58,971 nucleotides of DNA from Candidatus Staskawiczbacteria bacterium (GTDB taxonomy: Bacteria > Patescibacteriota > Minisyncoccia > Minisyncoccales > Staskawiczbacteraceae). This document shows positions 46,230 through 56,682 of this stretch, piece by piece; the stretch's first letter is position 1, and each line of letters begins with the position of its first letter. Location of the stretch: assembly GCA_026395215.1 (NCBI GenBank), contig JAPLZC010000010.1, positions 204,150 to 263,120 of the forward strand, given 5' to 3'. The notes below the pieces were generated by a model, which was not told the DNA's origin, ran no database searches, and saw only the letters and a program-made list of their open reading frames with translations. The translations under genes and the position numbers were made by a program.

Positions 46230-46559
46230 ATGTTACCCAAGACCAACAGGATAAGGAAAAAAAGAGACTTTGAGACAATTTTTGCAAATTCTAAAAGCTT
46301 AAAGAACAGTCTTTTTATTTTTAGAATTGCAAAAAATAATTTAGGGCTGAATAGATTTGGTTTTGTGGTAAGTCTAAAGGTGTCAAAAAGGGCGGTTGTT
46401 AGGAATAAAGTCAGAAGAAGGTTAGCAGAGATTATGGCAGTTGAGGAAAAAAGTATCAAACCAGGGAAAGACATAGTTTTAATAGCCCTGCCCGGCATAG
46501 AAAAAAAAGAATTTTCTGAAATTAAAGAAGCAATACATAATATATGTTCCAATCTATAG
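46230..46559 (+). CDS. rnpA: Ribonuclease P protein component
   Basis: MLPKTNRIRKKRDFETIF...RAVVRNKVRRRLAE; position after rpmH. Confidence 0.95.
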   Translation: MLPKTNRIRKKRDFETIFANSKSLKNSLFIFRIAKNNLGLNRFGFVVSLKVSKRAVVRNKVRRRLAEIMAVEEKSIKPGKDIVLIALPGIEKKEFSEIKEAIHNICSNL

Positions 46560-47293
46560 GAAATTTCTTCTACGTTATGTTGTATCAGCCGCTTTTTAAT
46601 GCGCTGGTGATGTTGTATAACTATATACCTGGACACGACTTTGGAATAGCTATAATATTTTTAACTCTTATTATAAGGTTTATTCTCTATCCCCTTTCAA
46701 TAAAAGCTGTCCATTCTCAAAAGAGTTTGCAGGAGGTACAGCCGAAAATATTGGAGGTTCAAAAAAAATATAAAGATGACAAAGAAAAGCAGGCTAAAGA
46801 AATTTTGGCTCTTTATAAAAGTGAAAAAATAAATCCGTTTTCAGGATTGTTTTTAGCCTTGGTGCAGTTGCCTATATTAATTGCCTTGTACCAAGTTTTT
46901 TGGAATGGTTTAAAATCAAAAGAACTTAGTGTATTATACTCATTTATTGCAAACCCGGGACAGATAAATCCGATGTTTATACACCTGTTGGATTTGTCAA
47001 AACCAAACATGATTTTAGCCATACTTGCCGGACTGACACAGTACTTCCAAACAAAAATGATGCTGCCTAAAAAGGCTAAAACTAATGGGCAGGACAAAAA
47101 GGCGGATTTTTCACAAGCAATGCAAACACAAATGCTGTATTTTATGCCGGTATTCACTGTTATTATACTTTTAGGGTTACCATCTGCTTTAGGATTGTAT
47201 TGGACAATAAGCGGAATATTTTCTATAATTCAGCAATATTTAATTTTTTCCGCCCAAGGCGGACCAGCCTCGGGCTGGAAGAAAAGCAAATAA
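46544..47293 (+). CDS. yidC: YidC/Oxa1 membrane insertase
   Basis: SIKAVHSQKSLQEVQPKILEVQKKYKDD; several TM segments. Confidence 0.96.
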   Translation: MFQSIGNFFYVMLYQPLFNALVMLYNYIPGHDFGIAIIFLTLIIRFILYPLSIKAVHSQKSLQEVQPKILEVQKKYKDDKEKQAKEILALYKSEKINPFSGLFLALVQLPILIALYQVFWNGLKSKELSVLYSFIANPGQINPMFIHLLDLSKPNMILAILAGLTQYFQTKMMLPKKAKTNGQDKKADFSQAMQTQMLYFMPVFTVIILLGLPSALGLYWTISGIFSIIQQYLIFSAQGGPASGWKKSK

Positions 47294-47294
47294 C

Positions 47295-47780
47295 ATGATA
47301 GAACAAAACCAAGTTAAAAAAATTGGAGAAATAGTGGAGGAGTTTTTTGATAAAATGACAATGCCGGTTTCCGGAGCCGAGGTAAAAACATCTTCTGAGA
47401 AAGATGAGACCGGGGCAGACAGAGATGTTGTTGATATAGACGTTAAAATAGAAGAACCCCAGATTTTAATTGGTCAGGGTGGACAGACTCTTTTTGAGAT
47501 TCAGCGCATTTTGAGAACAGTTTTAAATAAAAAACTTGAGACAAATTTTTACTTAAATTTGGATATTAACGATTATAAAAAACAAAAGATTGAGTATTTA
47601 AAAAGCATGGCCAAAAGTTTGGCTGACCAAGTGTCTTTGACTAAAGAGGAAAAAATTCTTTCTCCAATGTCGTCTTATGAGAGAAGAGTTGTACATGCCG
47701 AGCTGGCTCAGAGAACAGATGTTATCACAGAAAGCCAAGGAGAAGGATTAGACAGGCATATTGTAATAAAACCTAAATAG
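47295..47780 (+). CDS. Jag-type KH/R3H RNA-binding protein
   Basis: ILIGQGGQTLFEIQRILR (KH), SYERRVVHAEL (R3H); follows yidC. Confidence 0.9.
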   Translation: MIEQNQVKKIGEIVEEFFDKMTMPVSGAEVKTSSEKDETGADRDVVDIDVKIEEPQILIGQGGQTLFEIQRILRTVLNKKLETNFYLNLDINDYKKQKIEYLKSMAKSLADQVSLTKEEKILSPMSSYERRVVHAELAQRTDVITESQGEGLDRHIVIKPK

Positions 47781-47781
47781 A

Positions 47782-49032
47782 TTACCTTTTTATTGGGATA
47801 ATGACAACATAATTAGGCAGAAAACTGCCGTTTTTTCTTATATTTTCCCATTTCAATTGTTGTGGACCCAATTTATTTACGTCATCTGGCGCCGAAAACT
47901 CTTGGCAAGAAGACCACGGGCCGTAGTCTTCATCATCTGGTCCAAAATAGACAAATAGAACAAGGTAGTCGCCATTTATTAGCACAGATGAGAGATTTTC
48001 TCCGCCCAATGTTGGGCAGTCCCTTTGAGTACAAACTCCACTGGTATCATATTTTATGCAATCTTGCTCTTCTTTGGGGACGTTGCAATCATCATTTTGC
48101 ATAGATGCACAATCAGGGCCATTAGTAAAACATAAATCATCTAATTTTTTAATATAAACAGAGTTTCCCGAGCTATTAATTTCTGAATTTGAAATTTTAA
48201 AATATCCCCCACTTTCTTGTTTACATGAGTTGACCATGCCGGTCATATTGCCGTATTGTGAGATAATTTTATTAAAACAAGGTTTACGGAAAAAATAAAC
48301 TCCATCACCATTAGGAGATGGATCATATCTGTATACAGAAGCCGATGAAGCAAAAGGTTTGCCTGTTGTTGAATCAACTGCAGGTTGGCAGGGCTTGTTG
48401 GGATTCAAATATAAACATTTTCCCCACAAATTTGGGTTGTTATATAAAATTGATATATAACTTTCAGAGTCGTTGACAATGCCAACAGAATTAATCTGGT
48501 TTTTTAGTGTTGGTCCAAAGTCTAGTACATTTGAGGTTGTAGAGAGTTTGGCTGGGTCGGTACAGTTGGATGAACCTTTATAAAAATAAACTCCTGGAGC
48601 TTTTGTTTCTGCCGGAGGAGGCGGGGCTGGTGGAAGCTCTGTTAATTTAAAAAAACTAAGCTGAGGGTTTATTGTTGTGATAATTAAATAAGTTAGTACC
48701 AAAACCAGTAACCCAGATATTGCTCCACCTACCCTATCTTTGGCATCGGCCCGCTTATCAACATTTACAGCAGAAAATAAATACATTACGCCCGCAATAA
48801 TTAGGGAAATAAAAACTGAAAAGAATCCCAGAAACATTCCTGCATAAAAAAGATAAGACACGTATGCAGGCAGTTTTGTGTCCCCCGTTATTGATTGGCC
48901 AGCTATGGTTGGGTATGTGACTTCCAGCTGCGCAGCAAAAGTTTTATTGGCTGATAAACAAAAAAATCCAGCAAACAAAAACACAAAAAACAAGGCAGAC
49001 AAGCAAATAAGTTTTTTGTATTTTTTTTGCAT
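47782..49032 (-). CDS. VirB2-like pilin domain with extracellular C-terminal domain (paralog 1)
   Basis: Signal peptide, LEVTYPTIAG, two TM, LIITTINPQLS, then about 280-aa Cys-containing domain. Confidence 0.75.
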   Translation of the reverse strand: MQKKYKKLICLSALFFVFLFAGFFCLSANKTFAAQLEVTYPTIAGQSITGDTKLPAYVSYLFYAGMFLGFFSVFISLIIAGVMYLFSAVNVDKRADAKDRVGGAISGLLVLVLTYLIITTINPQLSFFKLTELPPAPPPPAETKAPGVYFYKGSSNCTDPAKLSTTSNVLDFGPTLKNQINSVGIVNDSESYISILYNNPNLWGKCLYLNPNKPCQPAVDSTTGKPFASSASVYRYDPSPNGDGVYFFRKPCFNKIISQYGNMTGMVNSCKQESGGYFKISNSEINSSGNSVYIKKLDDLCFTNGPDCASMQNDDCNVPKEEQDCIKYDTSGVCTQRDCPTLGGENLSSVLINGDYLVLFVYFGPDDEDYGPWSSCQEFSAPDDVNKLGPQQLKWENIRKNGSFLPNYVVIIPIKR

Positions 49033-49040
49033 CAGATTTT

Positions 49041-50459
49041 TTAATTACTCCTCCCTGTACCTCCACCACTAGTCCCACCTCCACCTCCTGTGCCACCGCC
49101 GGAGCCGGTAGGAATTACATAAATGCCTGTTAATACATCAGATTGTGGGCCGGTAACAGGTTCTGTCTCTAGATTTTTAACGATTTGATTAGCTGAAAAT
49201 GTTTGGCAATAGGATACGCCCGAATAGAGAGCAACCAAATAATTACCATTAATATCTATAGATCCTGGGTGATTTGAGAACCATATATTATGTATGATGT
49301 ATTCTTCCGGCACAGCACTAAAGTTGGTATAAACAAATTCCATATCTTGTGGGTCATGCAAATAATTTGAAGCTGACCTTATTTCTGAATCAGACATCAT
49401 ATAGTAGCCAGATTTAGATTCTCGGTCTGCACCGAAAGGTTCACTGAAAAAGTTTACGCCATCGCTGGAAGAAGTTGGACTTTTGTCTAATACAAAAATA
49501 TCAGCAGCCGAAGTATTGTTCTGCTTATTAATGCCAAAGCACTCTCCAGTGTTGTCTTCCGCCAAATTTATTATCGGGGCTTGGCACTGTCCCCCTTTCT
49601 GAGGCGCTGACATCTGGTGGAAAATGACGCCATAATAAAGGCCGGCAGTTGGGTTATTAACAATTCTAACTCCGCTTATTTTTCCATTAAATGTATCATC
49701 TATGTTACCGTCATAACTATTGGTATTTGCAACCGACATATATCCTGAACACATATTTCCGTTGCATCCGCCTCGACAGTAATAAACACCAGCTCTTTCA
49801 TAATCCCATTGGAAGGAACCCGAGGCACTTATATTTTCTGATGCTCCACAAACTATTCTTTTAGTTACAACCCCAGCATAACCGCCATCAGTTCCTATAA
49901 AACTTGCTTTAGGATATTCCCAAATTAAAAGGGCAGGTCCTGTGCCAGGTCCGCTTGCCGAACATTTATAAATTATACTGTCATAACCGGTTGGCCTGGT
50001 ACTTACATCACTCACTGTTTGGCCAACAGGTTGTGTATCTGTTCCGTTAGAATAAAACACGCCGGCTGTTGGAGGGAGAGGAGTTAGAGAGGGGTTTGTA
50101 AGCGCCGGGTTAATGGTGTTTATAATAATAAAAGATACTAGCGTAAGCGCCAGCCCTATAACAGCGCCTTTCATACGGTCTTTGGCATCACCATGGGCCT
50201 CAACATTAGGATTTATAAGTCCTACAGCGCCAATGGTAAAAGAAATTAATGATAAAATTCCGGCTATAAAGACTAGAAGGCCAAAAAAGTATTTAACATA
50301 CGAGGCTATATCAGGAGTAGCTGTATTTAAATTTGGTAGGCCCGGTATAACAGGATAATTTTTTATTTCTAAGGCCGAAGCAACACCGGTTGATAAAATA
50401 ATAAAGGCTACAAGGAAGAAGAAAAGCAGTAAATAACTATTTTTTATTTTTTTGGTCAT
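49041..50459 (-). CDS. VirB2-like pilin domain with extracellular C-terminal domain (paralog 2)
   Basis: Signal peptide, LEIKNYPVIPGLPNL, two TM, FIIINTINPALT; Gly-rich C-terminus. Confidence 0.75.
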   Translation of the reverse strand: MTKKIKNSYLLLFFFLVAFIILSTGVASALEIKNYPVIPGLPNLNTATPDIASYVKYFFGLLVFIAGILSLISFTIGAVGLINPNVEAHGDAKDRMKGAVIGLALTLVSFIIINTINPALTNPSLTPLPPTAGVFYSNGTDTQPVGQTVSDVSTRPTGYDSIIYKCSASGPGTGPALLIWEYPKASFIGTDGGYAGVVTKRIVCGASENISASGSFQWDYERAGVYYCRGGCNGNMCSGYMSVANTNSYDGNIDDTFNGKISGVRIVNNPTAGLYYGVIFHQMSAPQKGGQCQAPIINLAEDNTGECFGINKQNNTSAADIFVLDKSPTSSSDGVNFFSEPFGADRESKSGYYMMSDSEIRSASNYLHDPQDMEFVYTNFSAVPEEYIIHNIWFSNHPGSIDINGNYLVALYSGVSYCQTFSANQIVKNLETEPVTGPQSDVLTGIYVIPTGSGGGTGGGGGTSGGGTGRSN

Positions 50460-50487
50460 ATTTTATTAATTGATTTTTTATTTTTAA

Positions 50488-53400
50488 TTATTTGGCATAT
50501 TTTTGCAGGCAGAACCAATTATCTAACAAAGATTTGTCAAAAAGATTTCCCAAATCCTTTCCGTAGCAATAACCTTCAATTAGTTTCCCGTTAAAATTTA
50601 TTTGACCATCTATTATTGGAGAAATCAATTCATGTTTGGTTCGAGTACAGCTTAACAATTTCAAATCTGTTCCTCCCTCACTTTTTGAACTGCAATTGTT
50701 TGTTGTTTGCCTAGAATAGGCTAGTTCCTTTATAATATCACTTCTGGGCTCGGCCAGCATATACATATAAAAATCTATAAATTTTAATTTCAGTTGTCTA
50801 TTATAATTCCAAATTTGAGACATATAACTTTTCATTTGGTCGCACGGACTTCCCTTGCATGGGGCAACCAGGCAATTGCAAGTATATCCAATAAGTGACC
50901 CATCAACAAAGACAGGCAATTTGTTATATGAGCAGTTTGTTGTGCAAATTGGGCTGGCATTTTCATATTCGGCCCCGCACATGCAATAATTTTGCACAAT
51001 TGTGTTATCTATGGCTTGTCCGGCCTTTTGCATCATATTCAACATACCTTGCATATAGCTATACATATTGTAGGCCGAATTTATTGTTTGGTCGGCCCAG
51101 TTTTCAGCATTATCAACTGTTTGGCCAACAGGTATTTCTCCTTCCTTCCCCATGTCTATTTTATAAATTTTTCCCAAAGGCTCATTAATTTTGTCATAAT
51201 TTTGTTTGCTTATACTGGTAGGCAATATCCAATTATTTTCACAATAAAAAGTAAGAGGGTCATCGTTGTAAGAATATGTGTTACACTGGGGTCCTGCCAT
51301 TTGAAAGGCTGATACATCTTTTTGTTCTGCGCCGTAACCTTCATTTCCAGCATTTGTCCAAGTATTTTCATTTGGAACTGTAAAATCAATAGTTTGGTCT
51401 ATTTTGTCGCACGGACAACTAGGGCAATCTGAGGATGCAGGGCATTTAGTGGTTTCGGGACACACCTTTTGGCAGGCCGAATTAGGGCTTTTTGAACTAT
51501 AACATACGCCACTTTTAGCTGGTTGATAAGGCTCTGGGCATTTTTCACAGTAAGGGCCAGCGCTGTTGTGAGAGTCATAAATAAAAGATGATGAATATTT
51601 GTCTATTGAACACCCTGCGACAGAAGTATCAATACAATCAGGATAGCCGGCATATTCATCTGAACCATTTTTGCACAAATAGGAATTATTTATGCAAAAA
51701 GCTGCATTGTTTGGGTCAATATTTTGATCGGCGCAATATGCGAATTTACTTGAATCAATCAAACAGGTGTCGGTATTGTCTAAAACGCACTTAGAATTAT
51801 TATTGCATTGGCTTTGACAGAAATTATACTCTTTGGAACACTTTAAATACCTTGCTTCGCAATCATTTGAGCAACTGTCTTGGCAGGAATTTATACACTC
51901 TCCAAAAGTTTTGGAGGTGTCCGGCCCATTTACGCATAGCCTTGCATTGTAAGCATTTTTTATACACTCATCTTGGTTACTTGGGTCAGTACAGGCTGTA
52001 TAGGCTTGTAGCACCGCATTACTTGCATCTGGGCAGGCGTCATTGCATTTTTTAAGACAGCTGGAATTGTCATAATTGAAACCGTTGCAGTACTTTGAGG
52101 GATTTATGGCTTTCCCTGTTTCTGGGTCTGCAAAGGGTTTTTGAGTAAGAATAACAATATTTTTTTGGTCTGCCTGTTTGTAAATATTAAGAAGTTCAAC
52201 ATAAGGAGTTGCCAGATAACACGTGTTTAATGTAGTCTCCGCTTGGCTTAATATTGATTTATCATTTTGAATTTTTTGTGTTATTTCTAATATTTTTGTT
52301 TGCAGATATATTAATTGCTGGGCCATATTGAGCTTATCCCAGTTTTCTTTGTTAATTATTGTCACAGTTTTTTTATTTACTGTATATTGTTCTTCAACAA
52401 ACTCTTTTACGTCAGCTCCAGCGCATGAAGTGAATACTGCATTGGGGTTAGAATCAGCCAAAGTTTCATCACACCTAAATTCATCAAGCCCAGCGTAGCT
52501 ATTGGCGCAGGTTTTAGTTTTTTCATTACACGTTAATCCAATAGGACAGCTTGTGTCTACGCCAATAATGCAGGCGGTCCCCCCCACAAGGCCATCACAC
52601 GTTGGAGAGCCATACGAATTCATGCTACATTTTTGACCATCAGAACAAGCTGATTCCGGGTTGCAGGTAATACCACTACCGGCATTACCAACACATTTTC
52701 TGGTGGCGTCATCACAAGTTAAGCCAAGTGGGCAGTTTAAGTCTATGCCTTTAGTACAAGAAGTACCTTCTTCTGTGCCGTCACACGTGTCGGCACCGGA
52801 AGGACTGGTGGTGCAAATTTGACCGGTAGAGCAGACAGAGCTTGGATTACAAGCGGTATCATTTCCCACGCAACTGGCACCAGCCCCATTAAATGGTACG
52901 GCAATTGGTCCATGTTCTATTTGGTCTTTTACTCCAGTTGGACAGCAGTCGGTTGTATTTGGAGGTTGTTTGCAGGCCGCGCCCACGCACGATCCGCTGC
53001 AATTCCAATTGCCAGGACAATCAGCAGGCGGTTGGTCACATCGCCCATTTCCTTTGCTTTCACAAATGTCAGTATCCGGATTGCATTTTTCAGTATCTGG
53101 GTCGCAAAGTGAAGGGTTCTCATTACATCCAATTACTTTGGGCACACAGGTGTCAGTGGCGGGGTTACAGGTTTCGTCATCGGCGCATATGGAACGGTCT
53201 TCTATGCACCCGTCTGCCACATCTGCGCAGGTATCTGTGGTTTGGTCGCACCTCTGATTTTTTCCACAAATTAAAGGATTCTTTTTACACCCGCTTTTAC
53301 TGCTTTTACCCGCAATACAGATACCACTGACGCAATGTTTTCCATATGCGCAAGGAAAATAATTTGAGCAGAATGTTCCAGACACGCAGACCCCGTTTTC

Positions 53401-54411
53401 ACAATGGCTCCCTGCCCCGCAACTAGATTGGCCAATGCCAAGGCAGGCCGCTCCCGATAAACACTTTCCACTTGCAATATCACAGTGCTCTCTAGGCGGA
53501 CAATTTGCATTATTTGTGCAACCAGTTCCCTTAACACATATGCCACCAACACAGCGCTTTCCCGGTTTGCAAGTGGACTGGCCGGTACCGGTGCAGGCTA
53601 CAGATAATGTAAAACTAGCAGTAAAATATTTTGGCGGGCTGTTTAAACTGGTTTCTTCGGTCTCAGCAGGATCTGAACCGCAGACAGGGTCACATTTGCT
53701 GGTATTTGTTTCTTTATTAAAACAAGAGCAAGTGTCCATTAATTTAGTTAGTTCATCGGTTAAACTGGCAACCACTTGTGCTTTTTTTTGCGCACCATCA
53801 ACCAATTGTGTCAGACAGTCGGCTCTGTCGTAGTTTGTATATGTTGGTGCATTTATTTCTTCTTCATCATCTGTTTTTATTTTTAATCCATCAACAGGGT
53901 CACCCTTTTGGTCAAAACCATAACAGTCCATTGTTCTTGTTAAAAGGTTTTCAGTTAGAGTTCCAATTGGAATTTCTTGATAAGTAATAGGGGTAGCGCT
54001 TGTATTTATTGTAGATATCCCAAAAGGATTAAAATTAATTACCGATAAAATTCCAACCTTACAAGTGGTTAGGCTAGGGTTAATTGTTTGCATAATTAAA
54101 AATGCACAAACAACTATTAAAAGTCCGGAGATACCGGACTTTATCCATTCTTTGGCTTCACTTGTAAACTTTCCCTGCCCATAAGAAACCAAATAATATA
54201 CTCCCCCAAAAATTATTGCGAAAGCAGCAACAATAATAGCCAAGTTTTGAATTAAACCAAAAAGATAACAGATATACTCTGAAAAAGAAGAAGTATTATT
54301 AAATGAAAATCCAAAAATACTAGGATAATGAACCTCAAGAGCCGATGCAAAACTTACCCTTAAAAAAAAGGCAGAAATTATTCCCAAAAAAATAATTATC
54401 TTTTTATTCAT
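50488..54411 (-). CDS. Giant VirB2-like pilin / Cys-rich repeat fusion protein (paralog 3, 1307 aa)
   Basis: Signal peptide, LEVHYPSIFG, two TM, LIMQTINPSLT, followed by many CxxxxxCxxGxC repeats. Confidence 0.8.
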   Translation of the reverse strand: MNKKIIIFLGIISAFFLRVSFASALEVHYPSIFGFSFNNTSSFSEYICYLFGLIQNLAIIVAAFAIIFGGVYYLVSYGQGKFTSEAKEWIKSGISGLLIVVCAFLIMQTINPSLTTCKVGILSVINFNPFGISTINTSATPITYQEIPIGTLTENLLTRTMDCYGFDQKGDPVDGLKIKTDDEEEINAPTYTNYDRADCLTQLVDGAQKKAQVVASLTDELTKLMDTCSCFNKETNTSKCDPVCGSDPAETEETSLNSPPKYFTASFTLSVACTGTGQSTCKPGKRCVGGICVKGTGCTNNANCPPREHCDIASGKCLSGAACLGIGQSSCGAGSHCENGVCVSGTFCSNYFPCAYGKHCVSGICIAGKSSKSGCKKNPLICGKNQRCDQTTDTCADVADGCIEDRSICADDETCNPATDTCVPKVIGCNENPSLCDPDTEKCNPDTDICESKGNGRCDQPPADCPGNWNCSGSCVGAACKQPPNTTDCCPTGVKDQIEHGPIAVPFNGAGASCVGNDTACNPSSVCSTGQICTTSPSGADTCDGTEEGTSCTKGIDLNCPLGLTCDDATRKCVGNAGSGITCNPESACSDGQKCSMNSYGSPTCDGLVGGTACIIGVDTSCPIGLTCNEKTKTCANSYAGLDEFRCDETLADSNPNAVFTSCAGADVKEFVEEQYTVNKKTVTIINKENWDKLNMAQQLIYLQTKILEITQKIQNDKSILSQAETTLNTCYLATPYVELLNIYKQADQKNIVILTQKPFADPETGKAINPSKYCNGFNYDNSSCLKKCNDACPDASNAVLQAYTACTDPSNQDECIKNAYNARLCVNGPDTSKTFGECINSCQDSCSNDCEARYLKCSKEYNFCQSQCNNNSKCVLDNTDTCLIDSSKFAYCADQNIDPNNAAFCINNSYLCKNGSDEYAGYPDCIDTSVAGCSIDKYSSSFIYDSHNSAGPYCEKCPEPYQPAKSGVCYSSKSPNSACQKVCPETTKCPASSDCPSCPCDKIDQTIDFTVPNENTWTNAGNEGYGAEQKDVSAFQMAGPQCNTYSYNDDPLTFYCENNWILPTSISKQNYDKINEPLGKIYKIDMGKEGEIPVGQTVDNAENWADQTINSAYNMYSYMQGMLNMMQKAGQAIDNTIVQNYCMCGAEYENASPICTTNCSYNKLPVFVDGSLIGYTCNCLVAPCKGSPCDQMKSYMSQIWNYNRQLKLKFIDFYMYMLAEPRSDIIKELAYSRQTTNNCSSKSEGGTDLKLLSCTRTKHELISPIIDGQINFNGKLIEGYCYGKDLGNLFDKSLLDNWFCLQKYAK

Positions 54412-54422
54412 TCATTATTGAA

Positions 54423-54869
54423 TTAAACCTTTTTTATATCAGCAGCTCCGCCGGATCCTTTGGCTGCGCTAGCAACTTTACCAACAACACCACCGCCATC
54501 TGTTAGTGTTGAATAAACAAACCAAGTCCAGCCTGGAAGAATACTTACAACGGGGATCAATTCTACTCCGCAGGCAATTAAAAGTTTTACTGTGGCTCTT
54601 TTAATGGCTTCTCCAGTTCTGGTAAATAACAACCATCCACCAATAATAATAATACCCAGTATATCTGAGACAACATTTATTACCGGGATTATACTTATTA
54701 CATCAATAATACCGGCTATAGTTAGCATTAAAACTCCTTCCGGAGAGGTTAAATTCCCGCTGTTTCCATTTTCACCACCACTTCCTTCCCCTTCAGTAAT
54801 TTCTTCTTCATTATCTCCTTGTTTGTTATCAGTTTGTGCGGTTGGTTTTTTTGGCTGTTCATCTGCCAT
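54423..54869 (-). CDS. Hypothetical T4SS-operon membrane protein
   Basis: 148 aa, acidic N-tail, hydrophobic segments. Confidence 0.7.
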   Translation of the reverse strand: MADEQPKKPTAQTDNKQGDNEEEITEGEGSGGENGNSGNLTSPEGVLMLTIAGIIDVISIIPVINVVSDILGIIIIGGWLLFTRTGEAIKRATVKLLIACGVELIPVVSILPGWTWFVYSTLTDGGGVVGKVASAAKGSGGAADIKKV

Positions 54870-54888
54870 TTTTGATTATTTAAAAAGA

Positions 54889-56682
54889 TTATAAATTTTT
54901 TCTGGCTTCTCTTTGTAACAAAACTTCTTGGGGATTGGTTGTAATTAATTTGTTTTCAGTTGCGCTTCCTACTACCGACAAGAAGACATGTTTTCTGCCT
55001 GCAAAAAATAATCCCTCCCCCACCGCAGCTTCCAGCAGAAGGTATTTTTCCTGTTCGGTTAAGTTGAATGTTTTTTGCAAAGAATCAATATCAGCAGTTG
55101 ATTGTTTCATTAACAATTGCAAAGATGAGTTTGTAATAATTGCTTTTCCATAATCTGTACCCATAAAGTCTGCCACGTTCTGGGTAATGGTTGTAACTCC
55201 CAGCCAATATTTCCTTCCTCTTTTTGCCATTCCAAACAAGAAAGAGGCTCCGTCATCTGATTGCATTAAAGACCAGGCCTCGTCAATTACCAAAATTCTC
55301 TTTTTTAGTTTAGACCTGACAATATTCCAAACATATCTCATAACAATATACAGGGCAATAGGTTTTAATGAGTCTTCCATATCTCTTATTCCAAAAACAA
55401 CAAAGTTTTTATCTATGCCAATATTTGACTGCTGGTTAAAGAAGTCTGAAAAGGTTCCTTTGGTAAACTTTTTAATCCTGTTAACTAAAGATTCTGTTCC
55501 AGCCATGCTCTCTAAAATTTCTTGGAAATCAGACATTAGTGGAGTGTTATTTGCCCAAGTTTTTGGATCTGATTGAGGAGTAATATCACGCACAGCATAG
55601 GTTTCTGTAAGTGCTTCATCTATTATGCTGTCTTCTTCCGAGGATAAACCTCCCAACATAATTCTTAAAAGTCCAACAAGGTTAATAACATTAGAACGCA
55701 AGACATCCTCGGGGTTGTCATCTGGCCCGGGCAAAGGCAAATCAAAAGGGTTTAAATGATTTTGTGAAGTTAGAGAAATTTTTAAGAATGCTCCGCCAAC
55801 TGCATCTGACAAATATTCATATTCATTTTCCGGGTCAATAATTATGCAATCAACTCCCTGCATTAAATATCTTAAAATTTCCAGTTTTATTGCATAAGAT
55901 TTTCCCGAGCCGGATTTTGCAAACACCACCATATTAGCGTTTTCCAAACTAAACCTGTCAAATAAAACCAATGAGCTGTTGTGTCTGTTAATTCCATACA
56001 AAATTCCTTCATTTGAGCTTAGGTCAAAAGAAATAAATGGGAATGAGGTTGATAATGGGGCTGTGTCCATTGGAGTGTGAACCTCCAACAAATCCATTCC
56101 GTAAGGGTTACAGGAAATAAATCCTTCTTTTTGTTTAAATAAAGCGGGTTTTATATAAATTAACCTAGATTCAAAAATTGACCTTAAAGTAAGTTCGGTA
56201 TCTTTTAATTCTTTTTCCGAAGTTTCATAAATTGTTATGTAGAGACCAAGTCTGAACATTTTTTCCTGGGCCGTCATTAAGTTGTCCCTTAGGGTTTCAA
56301 TATCTCTGTAGGCTGTTTCCAAAGCCGGGTCTCTAATTAACCCCTTCTCTTCCCTCTCTAAAATTTCAGAAGAAACCTCTGTAACCTTTTTTCTTAATTT
56401 TTTTAAAATTAATTCTGAGCTTACAGGATGTATAAAAAATGAAATGTCCATTGGTTGGTTTAAATCAATAACAGGTGAAAACCAGCCGGTATTTAAATAT
56501 CTTGGATAAGAAAAAACAAAGAAAGATCTGGCAAACCTTTCCCCCAGCTTTATGTGGTCCTGCAAAATTCCAATATATGGAGGAGCAATAATATCACGCA
56601 CATCAAAAGCCTCCTCCTGAAAAATTTTATCTTCTGCAAGATTTTCTTTCTTCTTCCCCAAAATATTGTCTAAAAAGCTCAT
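54889..56682 (-). CDS. VirB4/TraC-family T4SS ATPase
   Basis: FAKSGSGKSYAIKLEILRYLMQGVDCIIIDPENEY, RILVIDEAWSLMQSDDGASFL. Confidence 0.95.
   Translation of the reverse strand: MSFLDNILGKKKENLAEDKIFQEEAFDVRDIIAPPYIGILQDHIKLGERFARSFFVFSYPRYLNTGWFSPVIDLNQPMDISFFIHPVSSELILKKLRKKVTEVSSEILEREEKGLIRDPALETAYRDIETLRDNLMTAQEKMFRLGLYITIYETSEKELKDTELTLRSIFESRLIYIKPALFKQKEGFISCNPYGMDLLEVHTPMDTAPLSTSFPFISFDLSSNEGILYGINRHNSSLVLFDRFSLENANMVVFAKSGSGKSYAIKLEILRYLMQGVDCIIIDPENEYEYLSDAVGGAFLKISLTSQNHLNPFDLPLPGPDDNPEDVLRSNVINLVGLLRIMLGGLSSEEDSIIDEALTETYAVRDITPQSDPKTWANNTPLMSDFQEILESMAGTESLVNRIKKFTKGTFSDFFNQQSNIGIDKNFVVFGIRDMEDSLKPIALYIVMRYVWNIVRSKLKKRILVIDEAWSLMQSDDGASFLFGMAKRGRKYWLGVTTITQNVADFMGTDYGKAIITNSSLQLLMKQSTADIDSLQKTFNLTEQEKYLLLEAAVGEGLFFAGRKHVFLSVVGSATENKLITTNPQEVLLQREARKNL

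Noticed and set aside
50895-53987. Multiple plus-strand ORFs (e.g. 52819-53112, 52893-53330, 53435-53833)
   Set aside because: Antisense to the 1307-aa Cys-rich gene, no recognisable domains; artefacts of Cys/Gly codon composition.
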